DNA of 64,000 bases from Swaminathania salitolerans (lineage in GTDB: Bacteria > Pseudomonadota > Alphaproteobacteria > Acetobacterales > Acetobacteraceae): assembly GCF_007988945.1 (NCBI RefSeq), contig NZ_BJVC01000002.1:664663-728662 (forward strand), read 5' to 3'. A program made the position numbers and the translations under genes. Below are positions 20,998-30,865 of the stretch, one piece after another (position 1 is the stretch's first letter; the number at the start of each line of letters is the position of its first letter). A model generated the notes under the pieces. The model was not told where the DNA came from. It was given only the letters and a program-made list of their open reading frames with translations, and did not search any database.

Positions 20998-22245
20998 ATG
21001 CCCGACCCCTCCCCTTCCTCATCCGATATCGCGCTCGGTCGCATTCGCGGCCTCAAGCCGTTTCTCGCCGGTCGCACGCTGTCGGCCCTGTCGGCGCAAG
21101 TGCTGGCCGTCGCCGTCGCCTGGCAGACCTATGCGCTTACACACAGCGTCACGGCGCTCGGCTGGCTCGGTCTCGCCCAGTTTCTCCCCATGCTCGCGCT
21201 CGTCTTCGTCTCCGGGCATGTGGCCGATCGCTACAACCGCAAGCGGATCGTGCAGATCTGCCAGTTCATCGAGATTCTCGGTGCCCTCGCTGTTGCCGCC
21301 GCGACCCTGACAGGACAGCTCGCCCCCTGGGCACTTTATTGTCTCGTCGCATGTTTCGGCGCTCTGCGCTCTTTCGAGGGGCCATGCCAGCAGACATTTC
21401 TGCCCGCCATTGCAAGCCCGTCCCAGTTTCCGCGCGCGGCCGCGCTTTCGGCCTCCCTGTTCCAGACTGCCTCGATCGTGGGGCCTTCCCTCGGCGGGCT
21501 GCTCTACGGTCTCGGGGCGGATTTCTGCTATCTCACCTGCGCCTGCGGTTTCGCCCTCGCCCTTGTCTCGACCAGCCTGCTGGATCTGGGCAGGCATGTG
21601 GCCAATCGCGCGCCCGTGACACTCGAATCCGTGTTTGGCGGTATCGCCTTTCTCAGGCGGCGACGCGATCTTCTGGGAGCGATCTCTCTCGATCTCTTCG
21701 CGGTTCTTCTCGGAGGGGCCACGGCAATGCTGCCCGTCTATGCGAGCGACATCCTTCATCTCGGCCCTGTCGGTCTGGGTATCCTGCGCGCCTCGCCGGC
21801 GCTGGGCGCGCTGCTCGGCTCGCTCGTTCTGGCGCGCTATCCGCTGCGCCGTCATGCGGGGCCGATCATGTTCGCATCGGTCGGGATTTTCGGGCTGGCC
21901 ACCATTCTTTTCGGCCTGTCGCACACACTCATCCCGTCGGTTGTCGCCCTGGCCGTGCTCGGTGCTGCCGACGTGGTGAGCGTCGTCGTGCGGGGCGCCC
22001 TGACCCAGCTCGCAACACCGGACGGCATGAGAGGACGGGTTTCGGCGGTCAACATGCTGTTCATCGGGTCCAGCAACCAGCTGGGCGAATTCGAAAGCGG
22101 AATGCTCGCTTCGGCCATCGGTACGGAGGCGGCGGTCGTCACCGGCGGGATCGGGACGCTGATCGTCGCCGCCTTGTGGATCAGGATGTTTCCACGCCTG
22201 TGGTCACTCGATCGTCTCGATACGATCAGACCTGACGAACCATGA
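20998..22245 (+). CDS. MFS exporter, EntS-like
   Basis: Major facilitator of about 415 residues in the MFS_3/EntS group, which includes enterobactin exporters. It begins LKPFLAGRTLSALSAQVLAVAVAWQ. The inter-helix signature GHVADRYNRKRIVQICQF between helices 2 and 3 is clear, and twelve hydrophobic segments can be counted. The chosen start MPDPSPSSSD is the last ATG before the conserved region; an open frame to 20845 adds a low-complexity segment. No siderophore synthesis gene is in the window, so the substrate is unknown. Confidence 0.88.
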   Translation: MPDPSPSSSDIALGRIRGLKPFLAGRTLSALSAQVLAVAVAWQTYALTHSVTALGWLGLAQFLPMLALVFVSGHVADRYNRKRIVQICQFIEILGALAVAAATLTGQLAPWALYCLVACFGALRSFEGPCQQTFLPAIASPSQFPRAAALSASLFQTASIVGPSLGGLLYGLGADFCYLTCACGFALALVSTSLLDLGRHVANRAPVTLESVFGGIAFLRRRRDLLGAISLDLFAVLLGGATAMLPVYASDILHLGPVGLGILRASPALGALLGSLVLARYPLRRHAGPIMFASVGIFGLATILFGLSHTLIPSVVALAVLGAADVVSVVVRGALTQLATPDGMRGRVSAVNMLFIGSSNQLGEFESGMLASAIGTEAAVVTGGIGTLIVAALWIRMFPRLWSLDRLDTIRPDEP

Positions 22246-22264
22246 TAACTTGTGGGGAAATGCC

Positions 22265-22340
22265 TGGCTCCCGAAGTAGGACTCGAACCTACGACCCAGC
22301 GATTAACAGTCGCTTGCTCTACCAACTGAGCTATTCGGGA
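22265..22340 (-). tRNA. tRNA-Asn (anticodon GTT)
   Basis: Minus-strand cloverleaf with acceptor TCCCGAA/TTCGGGA, D arm TAGCTCAGTTGGTAGAGC, anticodon loop CTGTTAA, T arm with GGTTCGAGTCC, discriminator G and an encoded CCA at 22265-22267. Confidence 0.97.
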
Positions 22341-22423
22341 CCGGCGAGGCAGTGTGTAGCGAAACCTTTTCATGGGGTAAACCCCCCTTTGTCATTTTTT
22401 TCCAACATGGAGTTCCGAACCTG

Positions 22424-23431
22424 ATGGCAGCGTCCTCCCGGCGCCTCCTCCTCCTCGGAGGCGGTGCCGTTGCATTTGCTACCGCCCTGGAATCGCGTCG
22501 TTTCTTCACCCGTCATCACCCGGTCCGCACCGACGGCAAGCCGCGACGCCTTCGCCTCGCCTGGCCCGAACCCGATTACGATCCCCTGCTCTTTCTCTGC
22601 AGGCGCGACACCTTCGCTCGATACGGGCTGGACGTGGAGATCGTGGATGCGGAGGAAGGAAATGCCGCAATCGAGACGGTGCTCAGCGGTCAGTCCGATG
22701 CGGCGGTCGCCCCCCTGCTCGACTGGCTGCCCACACTGTATCGCGACGAGGGCGGCGAATTACCGGCGCATCTCGCCTGCGGACTCCGCGGCGGGAGCTA
22801 CAGACTTCTGGTGCGCCGCGCCCTGCACCTGCACAGGATCGGCAATCTCGCCGGAAAGAAGATCGGCGTCGTCAGCCTCGAAGGGGCTGACAGGCGATTC
22901 GTCAGCATCCAGCTGCGACGCCGGGGACTGCATCCAACCGATTCGGTGCATTGGGTCGCGATACCGGCGGACGATATGGCGGATGCCCTGCGCGCGGGCG
23001 AGCTCGACGCCGTGGCCGTACACGATCCCGTCGGCTGGCGGATCCTGCAACAGACGCGCGGCATCAGCTGGAACATGCTCGACAGCATGACCGGAGCGGA
23101 GCGCGACCGGATCGATCTCACGCTCGGGCTTTCCAGCCGGGCGGAAAACGCGGATCCCGGGCTGGCCGCCGCGCTGACAGCGGCGCTCGAGGATGCCCAG
23201 CGTGCCTTTCCCTCACAGAGAAAGGCCATCGCACAACTCTGGCGGGCGGATCCGGAGGCCCCTCAGGATCCGGGGGGTATGCTGATGCGCGAGATCCCCA
23301 CCGCCCCGGTGACAGGCCACGCGCTGCGTGTCCAGGTCGAGCAGTACACGGACGAACTCAAGCTTCTCGGATTGATGCAGGATGCGGACGATCCGGGCGA
23401 GATCGCCCACAGGCTCTGTCTCAGGCTGTAA
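22424..23431 (+). CDS. Orphan ABC-type substrate-binding protein (NMT1/SsuA/TauA-like) with Tat-like signal
   Basis: Periplasmic binding protein of the nitrate/sulfonate/thiamine-precursor group. The start MAASSRRLLLLGGGAVAFAT has a twin arginine followed by a hydrophobic stretch, so Tat export is likely. The body starts RRLRLAWPEPDYDPLLFLCR and has the family pattern LDVEIVDAEEGNAAIETVLSGQSDAAVAP. The ATG at 22424 is chosen because the signal follows it and GGAG lies 11 bases upstream; the frame is open further up without coding character. About 335 residues. No ATPase or permease gene is adjacent, so either it works with distant partners or it is a sensor. Confidence 0.8.
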   Translation: MAASSRRLLLLGGGAVAFATALESRRFFTRHHPVRTDGKPRRLRLAWPEPDYDPLLFLCRRDTFARYGLDVEIVDAEEGNAAIETVLSGQSDAAVAPLLDWLPTLYRDEGGELPAHLACGLRGGSYRLLVRRALHLHRIGNLAGKKIGVVSLEGADRRFVSIQLRRRGLHPTDSVHWVAIPADDMADALRAGELDAVAVHDPVGWRILQQTRGISWNMLDSMTGAERDRIDLTLGLSSRAENADPGLAAALTAALEDAQRAFPSQRKAIAQLWRADPEAPQDPGGMLMREIPTAPVTGHALRVQVEQYTDELKLLGLMQDADDPGEIAHRLCLRL

Positions 23432-23501
23432 GGCCGGGCGCCATGTCGGGCGGGAACCGGGGCGCAGCGAAACGCCGGACGGAACAGGAGGCAGCGCGGC
23501 C

Positions 23502-23975
23502 CTACAGGCCGAGCGCCTCGCGTCCCTGGGTTGCCAGCTGGTCGACACGCTCGTTATTGACGTCGCCGCTATGGCCCCGCACCCAGAGCCACGTCACCTC
23601 ATGTCGTTTCTCGGCCGCGAGAATACGCTGCCAGAGATCCATGTTCTTGACCGGATCGCCTGCGGCATTGCGCCAGTTGCGCCTGACCCAGCCCGTATGC
23701 CAGCGCGTGATCCCGTTACGCAGATATTCGCTATCCGTATGCAGTCTGACCCGGCAGGGGCGCTTCAGCGCCTCGAGCGCCTCGGCAGCGGCGGTCAGCT
23801 CCATCCGGTTATTGGTGGTTTCGGCCTCGCCGCCCGACAAGGTGCGTTCCTTGCCTTTCGCGCATAACAGGACACCCCACCCTCCCGGCCCGGGATTGGG
23901 CTTGCATCCACCATCGGTCCAGATCTCGACATCGGGCGCATCGTCGGGAAGAGACGGTTTCGTGTCGTCAGACAT
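23502..23975 (-). CDS. rnhA: Ribonuclease HI
   Basis: Cleaves RNA in RNA-DNA hybrids. The catalytic carboxylates are all visible: Asp in [17 protein letters not shown], Glu in NRMELTAA, Asp in [11 protein letters not shown] and Asp in NERVDQLA, with the His loop RGHSG. The ATG at 23975 ([10 protein letters not shown]) gives 157 residues and overlaps the thrB end by 8 bases; an in-frame start at 23993 would lie deeper in thrB. The pair thrB-rnhA is conserved in many alphaproteobacteria. Confidence 0.95.
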   Translation of the reverse strand: MSDDTKPSLPDDAPDVEIWTDGGCKPNPGPGGWGVLLCAKGKERTLSGGEAETTNNRMELTAAAEALEALKRPCRVRLHTDSEYLRNGITRWHTGWVRRNWRNAAGDPVKNMDLWQRILAAEKRHEVTWLWVRGHSGDVNNERVDQLATQGREALGL

Positions 23976-24930
23976 CGAGCAGACGCTCCGCATTCTGGCG
24001 CCATATCCCGAGGCGCCGGTAATAGGCCAGTGGATCCTTGCGCGTCACGAATGCGTCGTCCGGCGTATTGATCCAGTCATAGAGACGGGTCAGGAGAAAG
24101 CGCAGTGCCGCCCCCTGAACCAGAACCGGCAGCGCTTTTTCCTCTGCCGGTGAGAGCGCCCTGACCGCACGATATCCCGTGAGCATGGCGCGTATGAGCG
24201 CCGGATCGGCTGTCGCCTCGTCCGGGAAACACCAGGCATTGAGACAGATGGCGAGATCATAGGCAAAATCGTCGGTGCAGGCGAAATAGAAATCGATGAG
24301 CCCCGAGATCTCCCCGCCTTCGAAAAAGACATTATCGGGAAAGAGATCCGCATGGATCTGCCCCGCAGGGAGGCTGCCCGCGCGCGGCCAGGATGAAAGA
24401 ACGTGCCCGAGTGCGGTCTGCAGGGATGACGTCAACCCAGGCGAGATCCTGTCTCCGGCGCCCTCGCACGAGTCCAGAAGCCCCTGCCACGATCCCGGGC
24501 CGAGCCCGTTCGGACGCCGGGCCTCGTAACCCTGCCCCAGAAGATGAAACCGCGCCAGAGAGCGACCGAGCGCGTCGCAGCACGCGCGCGTGATCGTCCC
24601 TGCCGGGCGCCCGGGCAGAAAGGTCGTGATGGCGGCAGGCCTTGCCATGAGGCGCCGCAGCGCCACACCGTCACGCGCCGCGACCGGCACCGGGCATTTC
24701 AGCCCGCGTGCGGCAAGATGGTTCATCAGACCGAGAAACCAGGGAAGTTCCTCCTCCCGGACACGTTTTTCATACAGCGTCAGGATGGCGCGGCAGCGCT
24801 CGGTCTCGAGCAGATAATTCGTGTTCTCGACCCCCTCGGCGATGCCTTCGCATCGTATGAGGGCGCCGAGATCGTATTCTGCCAGAAAGGCCAGAAGCGT
24901 ATCGGGAGGAATGGGCGTATAGACCGCCAT
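23968..24930 (-). CDS. thrB: Homoserine kinase (APH-fold type)
   Basis: Phosphorylates homoserine in threonine synthesis. This is the aminoglycoside-phosphotransferase-like form used by many alphaproteobacteria, not the GHMP form of E. coli. Diagnostic segments are [12 protein letters not shown], the catalytic loop [17 protein letters not shown], the metal Asp in [20 protein letters not shown], and a C-terminal RLYDWINTP. 320 residues matches the family. It overlaps rnhA. ispH lies upstream, separated by about 44 bases. Confidence 0.95.
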   Translation of the reverse strand: MAVYTPIPPDTLLAFLAEYDLGALIRCEGIAEGVENTNYLLETERCRAILTLYEKRVREEELPWFLGLMNHLAARGLKCPVPVAARDGVALRRLMARPAAITTFLPGRPAGTITRACCDALGRSLARFHLLGQGYEARRPNGLGPGSWQGLLDSCEGAGDRISPGLTSSLQTALGHVLSSWPRAGSLPAGQIHADLFPDNVFFEGGEISGLIDFYFACTDDFAYDLAICLNAWCFPDEATADPALIRAMLTGYRAVRALSPAEEKALPVLVQGAALRFLLTRLYDWINTPDDAFVTRKDPLAYYRRLGIWRQNAERLLDV

Positions 24931-24974
24931 GACGTCAGGCGGGAAAGAGCAGTGTCATGATCGAGCGGCGTGCC

Positions 24975-25988
24975 TCACACAGGCTCGCCGAGCGGGCTGG
25001 GAAGACGGAACGCCACGTTTTCCTTCTTCACGATACGCTCCTCGATATTGAGGCGGAACCGTGTGGACATGGCATCGACCATTTCCTGCACCAGCGATTC
25101 GGGAGCGGACGCGCCCGCGGTGATCCCGACCGTTTCCACATCGTCGAGCACGGCCCAGTCGAGCGCGGCCAGTTTCGGGACGAGCAGCGCCCGCTTCGCA
25201 CCGGACCGCTCGGCCACTTCACGAAGGCGTTGCGAATTCGAGGAATTCGGCGAACCGATGACGATCACGAGATCGCTTTCCGGCGCGATGGCCTTGACCG
25301 CTTCCTGACGGTTCGTGGTCGCGTAGCAGATATCTTCCTTTTTCGGCCCTTCGATCAGCGGGAAACGCTCGCGCAGGATCTCGACGATTTCGGAGGTATC
25401 GTCCACGGAGAGCGTGGTCTGGGTGATGAAAGCAAGACGGGACGGATCTTCCGGCTGGACCGTACGCGCCTCCTCGGCGTCGTTGATCAGGGTCACGGCC
25501 CCGGGCGGGAGCTGGCCCATCGTGCCCACCACCTCCGGATGACCGGCATGGCCGATCATGAGGATATGACGCGCATCCGGGCCACCGCCGGCGAAATGAC
25601 GCTCCGCCTCGCGATGAACCTTCGAAACCAGCGGGCAGGTGGCATCCAGATAGAGGAGATTGCGACGCTGCGCCTCTGCGGGTACCGATTTCGGGACGCC
25701 GTGAGCCGAAAAGACGACATGCCCGTCCTCGGGCACCTCATCCAGCTCCTCGACGAAAATCGCGCCCTGCTCCTCGAGATTCTCGACGACGGTGCGGTTG
25801 TGTACGATTTCATGGCGCACATAGACCGGCGCGCCGTAGCGACGCAGGGCTTCCTCCACCACGCGGATGGCCCGATCGACCCCTGCACAGAAGCCGCGCG
25901 GCCCCGCGAGAAGGACGCGCAGGGTTTTTGCCTCAGACCCTGTTTCCGGGGACGCTTGCGGGCGTGAAGTGGTCAAGGTGTCGGGCAT
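24975..25988 (-). CDS. ispH: 4-hydroxy-3-methylbut-2-enyl diphosphate reductase IspH
   Basis: Last enzyme of the MEP isoprenoid pathway, an Fe-S protein. The three cluster cysteines are in [31 protein letters not shown] and [11 protein letters not shown]. Substrate-binding segments RHEIVHN, VFSAHGV and [13 protein letters not shown] are intact. The ATG at 25988 is preceded by GGGGAA five to six bases away. The frame is open for another 65 codons upstream, but that part has no conserved content. 337 residues includes a short N-terminal extension before the core. Confidence 0.96.
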   Translation of the reverse strand: MPDTLTTSRPQASPETGSEAKTLRVLLAGPRGFCAGVDRAIRVVEEALRRYGAPVYVRHEIVHNRTVVENLEEQGAIFVEELDEVPEDGHVVFSAHGVPKSVPAEAQRRNLLYLDATCPLVSKVHREAERHFAGGGPDARHILMIGHAGHPEVVGTMGQLPPGAVTLINDAEEARTVQPEDPSRLAFITQTTLSVDDTSEIVEILRERFPLIEGPKKEDICYATTNRQEAVKAIAPESDLVIVIGSPNSSNSQRLREVAERSGAKRALLVPKLAALDWAVLDDVETVGITAGASAPESLVQEMVDAMSTRFRLNIEERIVKKENVAFRLPSPLGEPV

Positions 25989-26209
25989 GGTGTTCCCCAA
26001 TCTGGCGGCAGGCGGTATAGGCGATAAGAGTCCGATGCGGCACGCAGGATGAATGATGCATCGTTTGGCGATATGGGCTCGCATATGGGAGCTACGCAAC
26101 CCGTCGCCACTATGCAAGCCCGTGAACGCAACATCATTCACCGGCACGCCGCAGACATACCATACCGGGCATGGTTTGCGCACCGGTAGTACAGACGAGA
26201 GCCTTGTCC

Positions 26210-26776
26210 ATGACCAGATCCGCCCGACAGTTCCTTCCCATTCTCGCCCTGATCGGAGCAGGTGTTACGCTGACAGCCTGCGACCAGGAAGATCAGAGCG
26301 CCTTCGCGCCTGCCTGCCCGTCCGTCGAGATCCTCGGAGAAGCGGCGGATTTCTATCAGTATGACGGCAAGGGTCTGGATGCGGGCAGTCTCGTCACCCA
26401 TGCGGGTATGGGAGGACTGACCGGAAACTGCGAGGCCGGCCCCAAGAAAAGCGTTCGCACGCGGCTCAGCCTCGGTGTGACGGTCGAACGCGGACCGGCC
26501 TCCGACGGACGCGACGTCACCCTGCCGTTCTTCGTCGCGGTTCTTCACGACGGGAAGATCATGGACAAGAAGGAATTCTCCATTCCCGTGACGTTCCGCG
26601 GCAACCAGTCCACCGTATCCCTCAGAACCCCGGTCAGGATCATCGACGTCCCGGCGGCTCCGGACATCCAGCAGACGAACTACGCCCTCAAGATCGGGTT
26701 CCAGCTGTCGCGCGAACAGCTCGAATACAACCGCACGCATCTCCGCCCCGCCGCCTTCCGCTACCGGAGCAATTAA
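26210..26776 (+). CDS. Hypothetical lipoprotein
   Basis: A 189-residue protein that I do not recognise at family level. The N-terminus [19 protein letters not shown] then LTAC is a classic lipoprotein signal with Cys as the lipidated residue. The mature part is soluble and has several short beta-like segments ([47 protein letters not shown]). The ATG at 26210 is chosen from the signal peptide. It lies between the divergent ispH and the AlgE-like porin, and is separated from the porin by a structured 90-base gap. An envelope role is likely; the specific function is unknown. Confidence 0.75.
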   Translation: MTRSARQFLPILALIGAGVTLTACDQEDQSAFAPACPSVEILGEAADFYQYDGKGLDAGSLVTHAGMGGLTGNCEAGPKKSVRTRLSLGVTVERGPASDGRDVTLPFFVAVLHDGKIMDKKEFSIPVTFRGNQSTVSLRTPVRIIDVPAAPDIQQTNYALKIGFQLSREQLEYNRTHLRPAAFRYRSN

Positions 26777-26795
26777 ACGGACGTATTTCGTGTAA

Positions 26796-26855
26796 TATAT
26801 AAAACACGTTGCAAGATGAGTTAATCTTGCTAGTCTGGGGGCGTTCCCTGCCCCC
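26796..26855 (+). promoter_or_regulatory. Leader of the porin gene: AT box, palindrome and GC hairpin
   Basis: This short gap holds TATATA at 26796-26801 (possible -10) and a perfect inverted repeat, GCAAGAT-N6-ATCTTGC, at 26811-26830. A GC stem, GGGGGC-N7-GCCCCC, follows at 26837-26855 and ends 11 bases before the ATG. The last stem could sequester translation initiation or attenuate transcription; the middle palindrome could be an operator. Roles are inferred from position only. Confidence 0.45.
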
Positions 26856-26866
26856 GGATTTTCGCC

Positions 26867-28672
26867 ATGCGTCTGTACCCCGCCTTGCCTGCTGCCCTGT
26901 TGCTCTCCCAGGCAACGCCCTGTCTGGCGGCGGCGCAGCCGGATAGCAGCATTATTGCGACCCTCTCCCTTTCTCCGGCCAGTGCCCGATCCATCGCCGT
27001 TTCGCATCCGCACCCGTCTTCCCCGCGCTCCGGTGGCCGGGTCGCCATCTCTCCTGCGCATGACAGGCGTGCCCTTCCCCATCACGCGCGATCCCGCACG
27101 CTCATCGATCCGACCAATGCCGATGAGGAGATCACCGTCGATGGCGGTCAGCGTCCCGAAATCCAGACCTATCCGCATGCAGGGCCGGTCGGGCAGCCAC
27201 GCCGCGTCACGCCGAGGCAGAACCGCCCGCCTCACGGAACGCAGGAGGACTGGGGCATTTTCACGCATGGCAATGGTGAATCGGCCGGTTTCGGCCCCGT
27301 CGGACGCTATGGCGTGGCCCCCTGGGCGGAAGACTGGAGCTTCCTCCGGGATGTCGGCCATCATGACGATCCGTTCGATCCGCTCAAATATATCCGCCTC
27401 AACCGGCGGGGAGACTGGTGGCTGACCCTCTCCGGAGAAACGCGCCTGCGAAACTGGTGGGAGGAGGCCCCCTTCCTCGGGACCCGCGGCTCTCCGGGGA
27501 GCGGTCGCATGACCGTGCGAAATCTCTACGGTGCGGATCTGCATCTGGGGCCGCATCTGAGGCTGTTCGGCCAACTCGTCAACGGCAATGCCGGGGGGTG
27601 GAGCGGGTTCGGTTACAATGCGACGTACCGGAAACGGCTCGGCCTGCAACAGGGTTTTGCAGAGTTGCGCGGAAAACTGGCTGGCGCGAAGACCGGGCTT
27701 CTGGTGGGACGACAGCAGTTTCTCGACGCCCCGTCCTATATTCTCTATAACCGGGAGACGCCGAACGTGCCCCGCTCGTGGAACGGCGTGCGCGGCTATG
27801 CCATCTGGCCACGGATCAGGATCGATCTCTACGATTTCGTCGCGACCGATCTTCGCCTGAACAAGGCATTCCACGATCGGCCGGACTGGAGCACCCGGCT
27901 GCACGGTCTCGATATCACCTGGGCGCCGCCCTCCTTTGCGCTCGGTCGCGAGCGGGTCTCGAGCTATCTCGATCTGTTTCTCATCGCGTTTCGCCTTGGC
28001 GGCACCGCAGCCGCCCAGCATGTGAACGGCACGACCCTCGCGGGGACGACAGCGCGGCAGGATTACGGATTCCGCTGGTATGGCGGTGCGCCGTCTTTCG
28101 AGTTTTCGGTCGGCGGCCTGTATCAGGGAGGGAGCGCCCAGGCCGACCGTACCGGACGCACAAGACCGGTCGCGGCCTATGCCTTCAACGCGATTGCCGG
28201 ATACCGGCATACGCCCTCCCCCCTGCATCCTTTTCTGGGCCTGCAGGCCGATCTCTATTCCGGTGGGTCGTCCCGCAGCGGAAGCGGCGCTCTGGGCACG
28301 TATATCGCACCGTTCAACCCGCAGACCAATTACCTCGATACGACCACATACATCTCGCCGAGCAATCTCGTCAGCCTGTCGCCAGTCATCCGGCTGACGC
28401 CGCGGAAATGGCTGAGCCTCAAGCTCAAGGCCCCTCTCTTCTGGCGGGATTCGACCGATGACCCGATCTACGGCCCGTCGGGTGCCTATGCCCTGCACGG
28501 GCTCCATGGCGGTTTCGTGGGCATCGTGCCCCAGGCTTCCCTCACGATCCAGCTCGACCGCCATCTGACATGGACGCAGTACGGCGCCCGCTTCATCGGC
28601 TCGGACGGTGTGCGAAAGGCGGGCGGACATAGCGGCAGCTATTACCAGTCCAACTTCGTCTTCCGTTTCTAG
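26867..28672 (+). CDS. AlgE-like alginate-export family outer-membrane porin
   Basis: A 601-residue beta-barrel protein. A signal peptide (MRLYPALPAALLLSQ to about residue 22, cleavage near CLAAAQ) is followed by about 120 residues of His/Pro/Arg-rich linker. The alginate_exp barrel starts near residue 150 with PLKYIRLNRRGDWWLTLSGE. The barrel contains alternating aromatic strands and ends in the outer-membrane signature NFVFRF, with terminal Phe. Family members are porins for organic acids, sugars or alginate; no alginate genes are present here. The long pre-barrel linker is odd. The OPT transporter follows 50 bases later on the same strand. Confidence 0.85.
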   Translation: MRLYPALPAALLLSQATPCLAAAQPDSSIIATLSLSPASARSIAVSHPHPSSPRSGGRVAISPAHDRRALPHHARSRTLIDPTNADEEITVDGGQRPEIQTYPHAGPVGQPRRVTPRQNRPPHGTQEDWGIFTHGNGESAGFGPVGRYGVAPWAEDWSFLRDVGHHDDPFDPLKYIRLNRRGDWWLTLSGETRLRNWWEEAPFLGTRGSPGSGRMTVRNLYGADLHLGPHLRLFGQLVNGNAGGWSGFGYNATYRKRLGLQQGFAELRGKLAGAKTGLLVGRQQFLDAPSYILYNRETPNVPRSWNGVRGYAIWPRIRIDLYDFVATDLRLNKAFHDRPDWSTRLHGLDITWAPPSFALGRERVSSYLDLFLIAFRLGGTAAAQHVNGTTLAGTTARQDYGFRWYGGAPSFEFSVGGLYQGGSAQADRTGRTRPVAAYAFNAIAGYRHTPSPLHPFLGLQADLYSGGSSRSGSGALGTYIAPFNPQTNYLDTTTYISPSNLVSLSPVIRLTPRKWLSLKLKAPLFWRDSTDDPIYGPSGAYALHGLHGGFVGIVPQASLTIQLDRHLTWTQYGARFIGSDGVRKAGGHSGSYYQSNFVFRF

Positions 28673-28722
28673 CGTCGTCGTCGTAGGAGCAGTCCCTTAC
28701 GCAATCGGGACAGAGAGACGGA

Positions 28723-30678
28723 ATGCAGAAGGCGATACGGGAATTATCCATAAGAGGGGTCATTCTCGGCGCCCTGATCACGGTGGTCTTCACCGCATCC
28801 AATGTCTATCTCGGTCTCAAGATCGGCCTGACCTTCGCCTCCTCCATTCCGGCGACGGTCATCTCGATGGCTGCCCTGCGCGCGCTGGGCGGGAGCTCGA
28901 TCCTCGAGAACAACCTCGTCCAGACCCAGGCCTCTGCCGCAGGCACGCTGAGCTGCGTCTTCGCCACCATTCCGGGCCTGGTCATGATCGGATTCTGGAG
29001 CGGTTTTCCCTACTGGCAAAGCTTTCTCATCACGCTTTGCGGCGGCGCGACGGGCGTGCTCTTCACCATTCCCCTGAGACGCGCCCTCGTGACCCATAGC
29101 GAGCTTCCCTATCCGGAAGGCGTGGCCTGCGCCGAGATCCTGCGTGCAGCATCCCCTGAGGGGAACGGCAATGCCTTGCGCGCCCTCGTCCAGGGGAGCG
29201 CGGTGGCCGCAATCGTGACCTTCCTCTCGACCGGTCTTCGCGTCATTCGCGATGGCTGGAGCGCCACCTTCGGCATCGGTGCGTCTCTCTTCCGGGTCGA
29301 GGGATCTTTCTCCCTCGCCCTGATCGGAACGGGATATCTGGTCGGGTTGAGCGGAGGGATCGCCATGCTGGCCGGCGTCGCCATAGGCTGGTGGGTCGCC
29401 GTTCCCTGGCTCAGCGCCCTCTCGCTGCATCCCGCCGGGCTTTCGCCGGACGCCTTCGCGACAGCGCTCTGGGTGCACAAGATACGTTTCATGGGCGCAG
29501 GCACGATCGCCGTCGCGGCGATCTGGACGGTCGCAGCCCTGTTCCGTCCGGTGGTGCGCGGTCTGCGCGAGGCGTTTTCCCGAAAGCACCGTCACACGGC
29601 GCTTGAGACGGATCGCGATCTGCCTCCCGTCGTGATGAACGCCCTTCTTGCCGTGATCGTCGTGGCGCTCGGTCTCGTCTTCACGTCGTTTCTCTGGCCG
29701 ATCACCGCCCATGACAGACTGCTGATGGCGATGGTGGCGCTCGGGATCGGAGCATGTCTGTTCATCGGATTCCTCGTTGCGAGCGCATGTGGGTACATGG
29801 CGGGAATCATCGGCTCCTCGTCTTCGCCGATCTCCGGAATTTCGATCATCAGCGTCGTCACGCTGTGTCTTGTCCTGCTCGCGCTCGAAACGGTCCATCT
29901 CGTGCCCGACAGCATGACGGAATCGGGACAGCACGGCGCCATCGCGTTCATTCTCTTCGTCCTGACCGCCCTCACCGGATCGGCGGCGATCTCGAACGAC
30001 AATCTCCAGGATCTGAAGACCGGACAACTCGTCGGCGCCACTCCCTGGAAGCAGGAGGTCGTCCTGCTTGTCGGATGCGTCGCAGGGGCCCTCGTCATTC
30101 CGCCCGTGCTCAATGTTCTCTACAATGCCTACGGATTCGTGGGCGCCATGCCGAGGCCCTCGATGGACGTATCGCGGGCGCTCCCCGCGCCGCAGCCCGG
30201 CCTCATGGTCGATATCGCGCGCGGAATCCTGCGTCACGATCTCGACTGGACGATGATCCTTGTCGGCGCCGCACTGGGGATGGGGCTCATCGTCGCAGAT
30301 CGTCTCCTGCGCGCGAAGGGGCTCGCGCTTCCGCCGCTTGCCGTCGGCATGGGCATCTATCTTCCCGCCGACGTGTCCGTCACCATCGCGCTCGGCGCCG
30401 TTCTCGCGCGCCTTTTCGATCCGACCCGACGCCGGAAGACGTCTGGCGACGGCACGCATGAGAGCGATCGCGAGGACGGTCGCGGGACCATGATCGCTTC
30501 GGGCTTCATCGTCGGCGAGAGCCTGATCGGCGTGCTGATCGCGACCATCAGCGGCCTGAGCGGACATGCCGATCTCATGGCCGTATCTCTCCCGAACCCG
30601 GCAGGCACGATCCTCGGCCTGATCGTCTTCCTCGCCTGTCTCGTATGGTTCGCAACGCAGCTGCGACGCGCGCGCTGA
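28723..30678 (+). CDS. OPT-family oligopeptide transporter
   Basis: Inner-membrane proton-driven transporter of 651 residues with about 14-16 hydrophobic segments. It shows the OPT/YSL family start (IRELSIRGVILGALITVVFTASNVYLGLKI), the SELPYPEGVACAEIL loop, the internal GIIGSSSSPISGISIISVV segment and the Asn-rich SNDNLQDLKTGQLVGATPWKQ motif, all typical of prokaryotic OPT proteins. Substrates of bacterial members include peptides and metal chelates. The ATG is preceded by GAGAGACGGA. With the upstream porin it could form an uptake route across both membranes, which is inference from proximity. Confidence 0.93.
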   Translation: MQKAIRELSIRGVILGALITVVFTASNVYLGLKIGLTFASSIPATVISMAALRALGGSSILENNLVQTQASAAGTLSCVFATIPGLVMIGFWSGFPYWQSFLITLCGGATGVLFTIPLRRALVTHSELPYPEGVACAEILRAASPEGNGNALRALVQGSAVAAIVTFLSTGLRVIRDGWSATFGIGASLFRVEGSFSLALIGTGYLVGLSGGIAMLAGVAIGWWVAVPWLSALSLHPAGLSPDAFATALWVHKIRFMGAGTIAVAAIWTVAALFRPVVRGLREAFSRKHRHTALETDRDLPPVVMNALLAVIVVALGLVFTSFLWPITAHDRLLMAMVALGIGACLFIGFLVASACGYMAGIIGSSSSPISGISIISVVTLCLVLLALETVHLVPDSMTESGQHGAIAFILFVLTALTGSAAISNDNLQDLKTGQLVGATPWKQEVVLLVGCVAGALVIPPVLNVLYNAYGFVGAMPRPSMDVSRALPAPQPGLMVDIARGILRHDLDWTMILVGAALGMGLIVADRLLRAKGLALPPLAVGMGIYLPADVSVTIALGAVLARLFDPTRRRKTSGDGTHESDREDGRGTMIASGFIVGESLIGVLIATISGLSGHADLMAVSLPNPAGTILGLIVFLACLVWFATQLRRAR

Positions 30679-30701
30679 GAATCCCCGACCGCCCTCCGCA
30701 C

Positions 30702-30820
30702 GGGGCTGCCCCGGACAGGAGAGCCCCGAACGGGACAGCCCCGGGCAGGGCTACTCCCGAAAAGGCTGCTCCGGGGCAAAGCTGCTCCAGACAGGGCTGC
30801 TCCGGACAGGGCGGTTCAAT
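30702..30820. repeat. Degenerate tandem repeat, about 15-base unit
   Basis: About seven imperfect copies of a unit close to GGCTGCTCCGGACAG run head to tail. Examples are 30704-30718 (GGCTGCCCCGGACAG), one around 30765-30780, and the best copies near 30780-30812. The array sits between the end of the OPT gene and the convergent coiled-coil gene. It is not coding in any frame that makes sense. Copies diverge to the left. Confidence 0.6.
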
Positions 30821-30865
30821 AAGGGCGACGTCCGGGCAGGTTGATCCCGACCCGTTCCGTCGCTG

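Noticed and set aside
26138..28630. Minus-strand open frame of 830 codons opposite the lipoprotein and porin genes
   Set aside because: Antisense to a gene with signal peptide and barrel ending; no recognisable domain; explained by codon bias.
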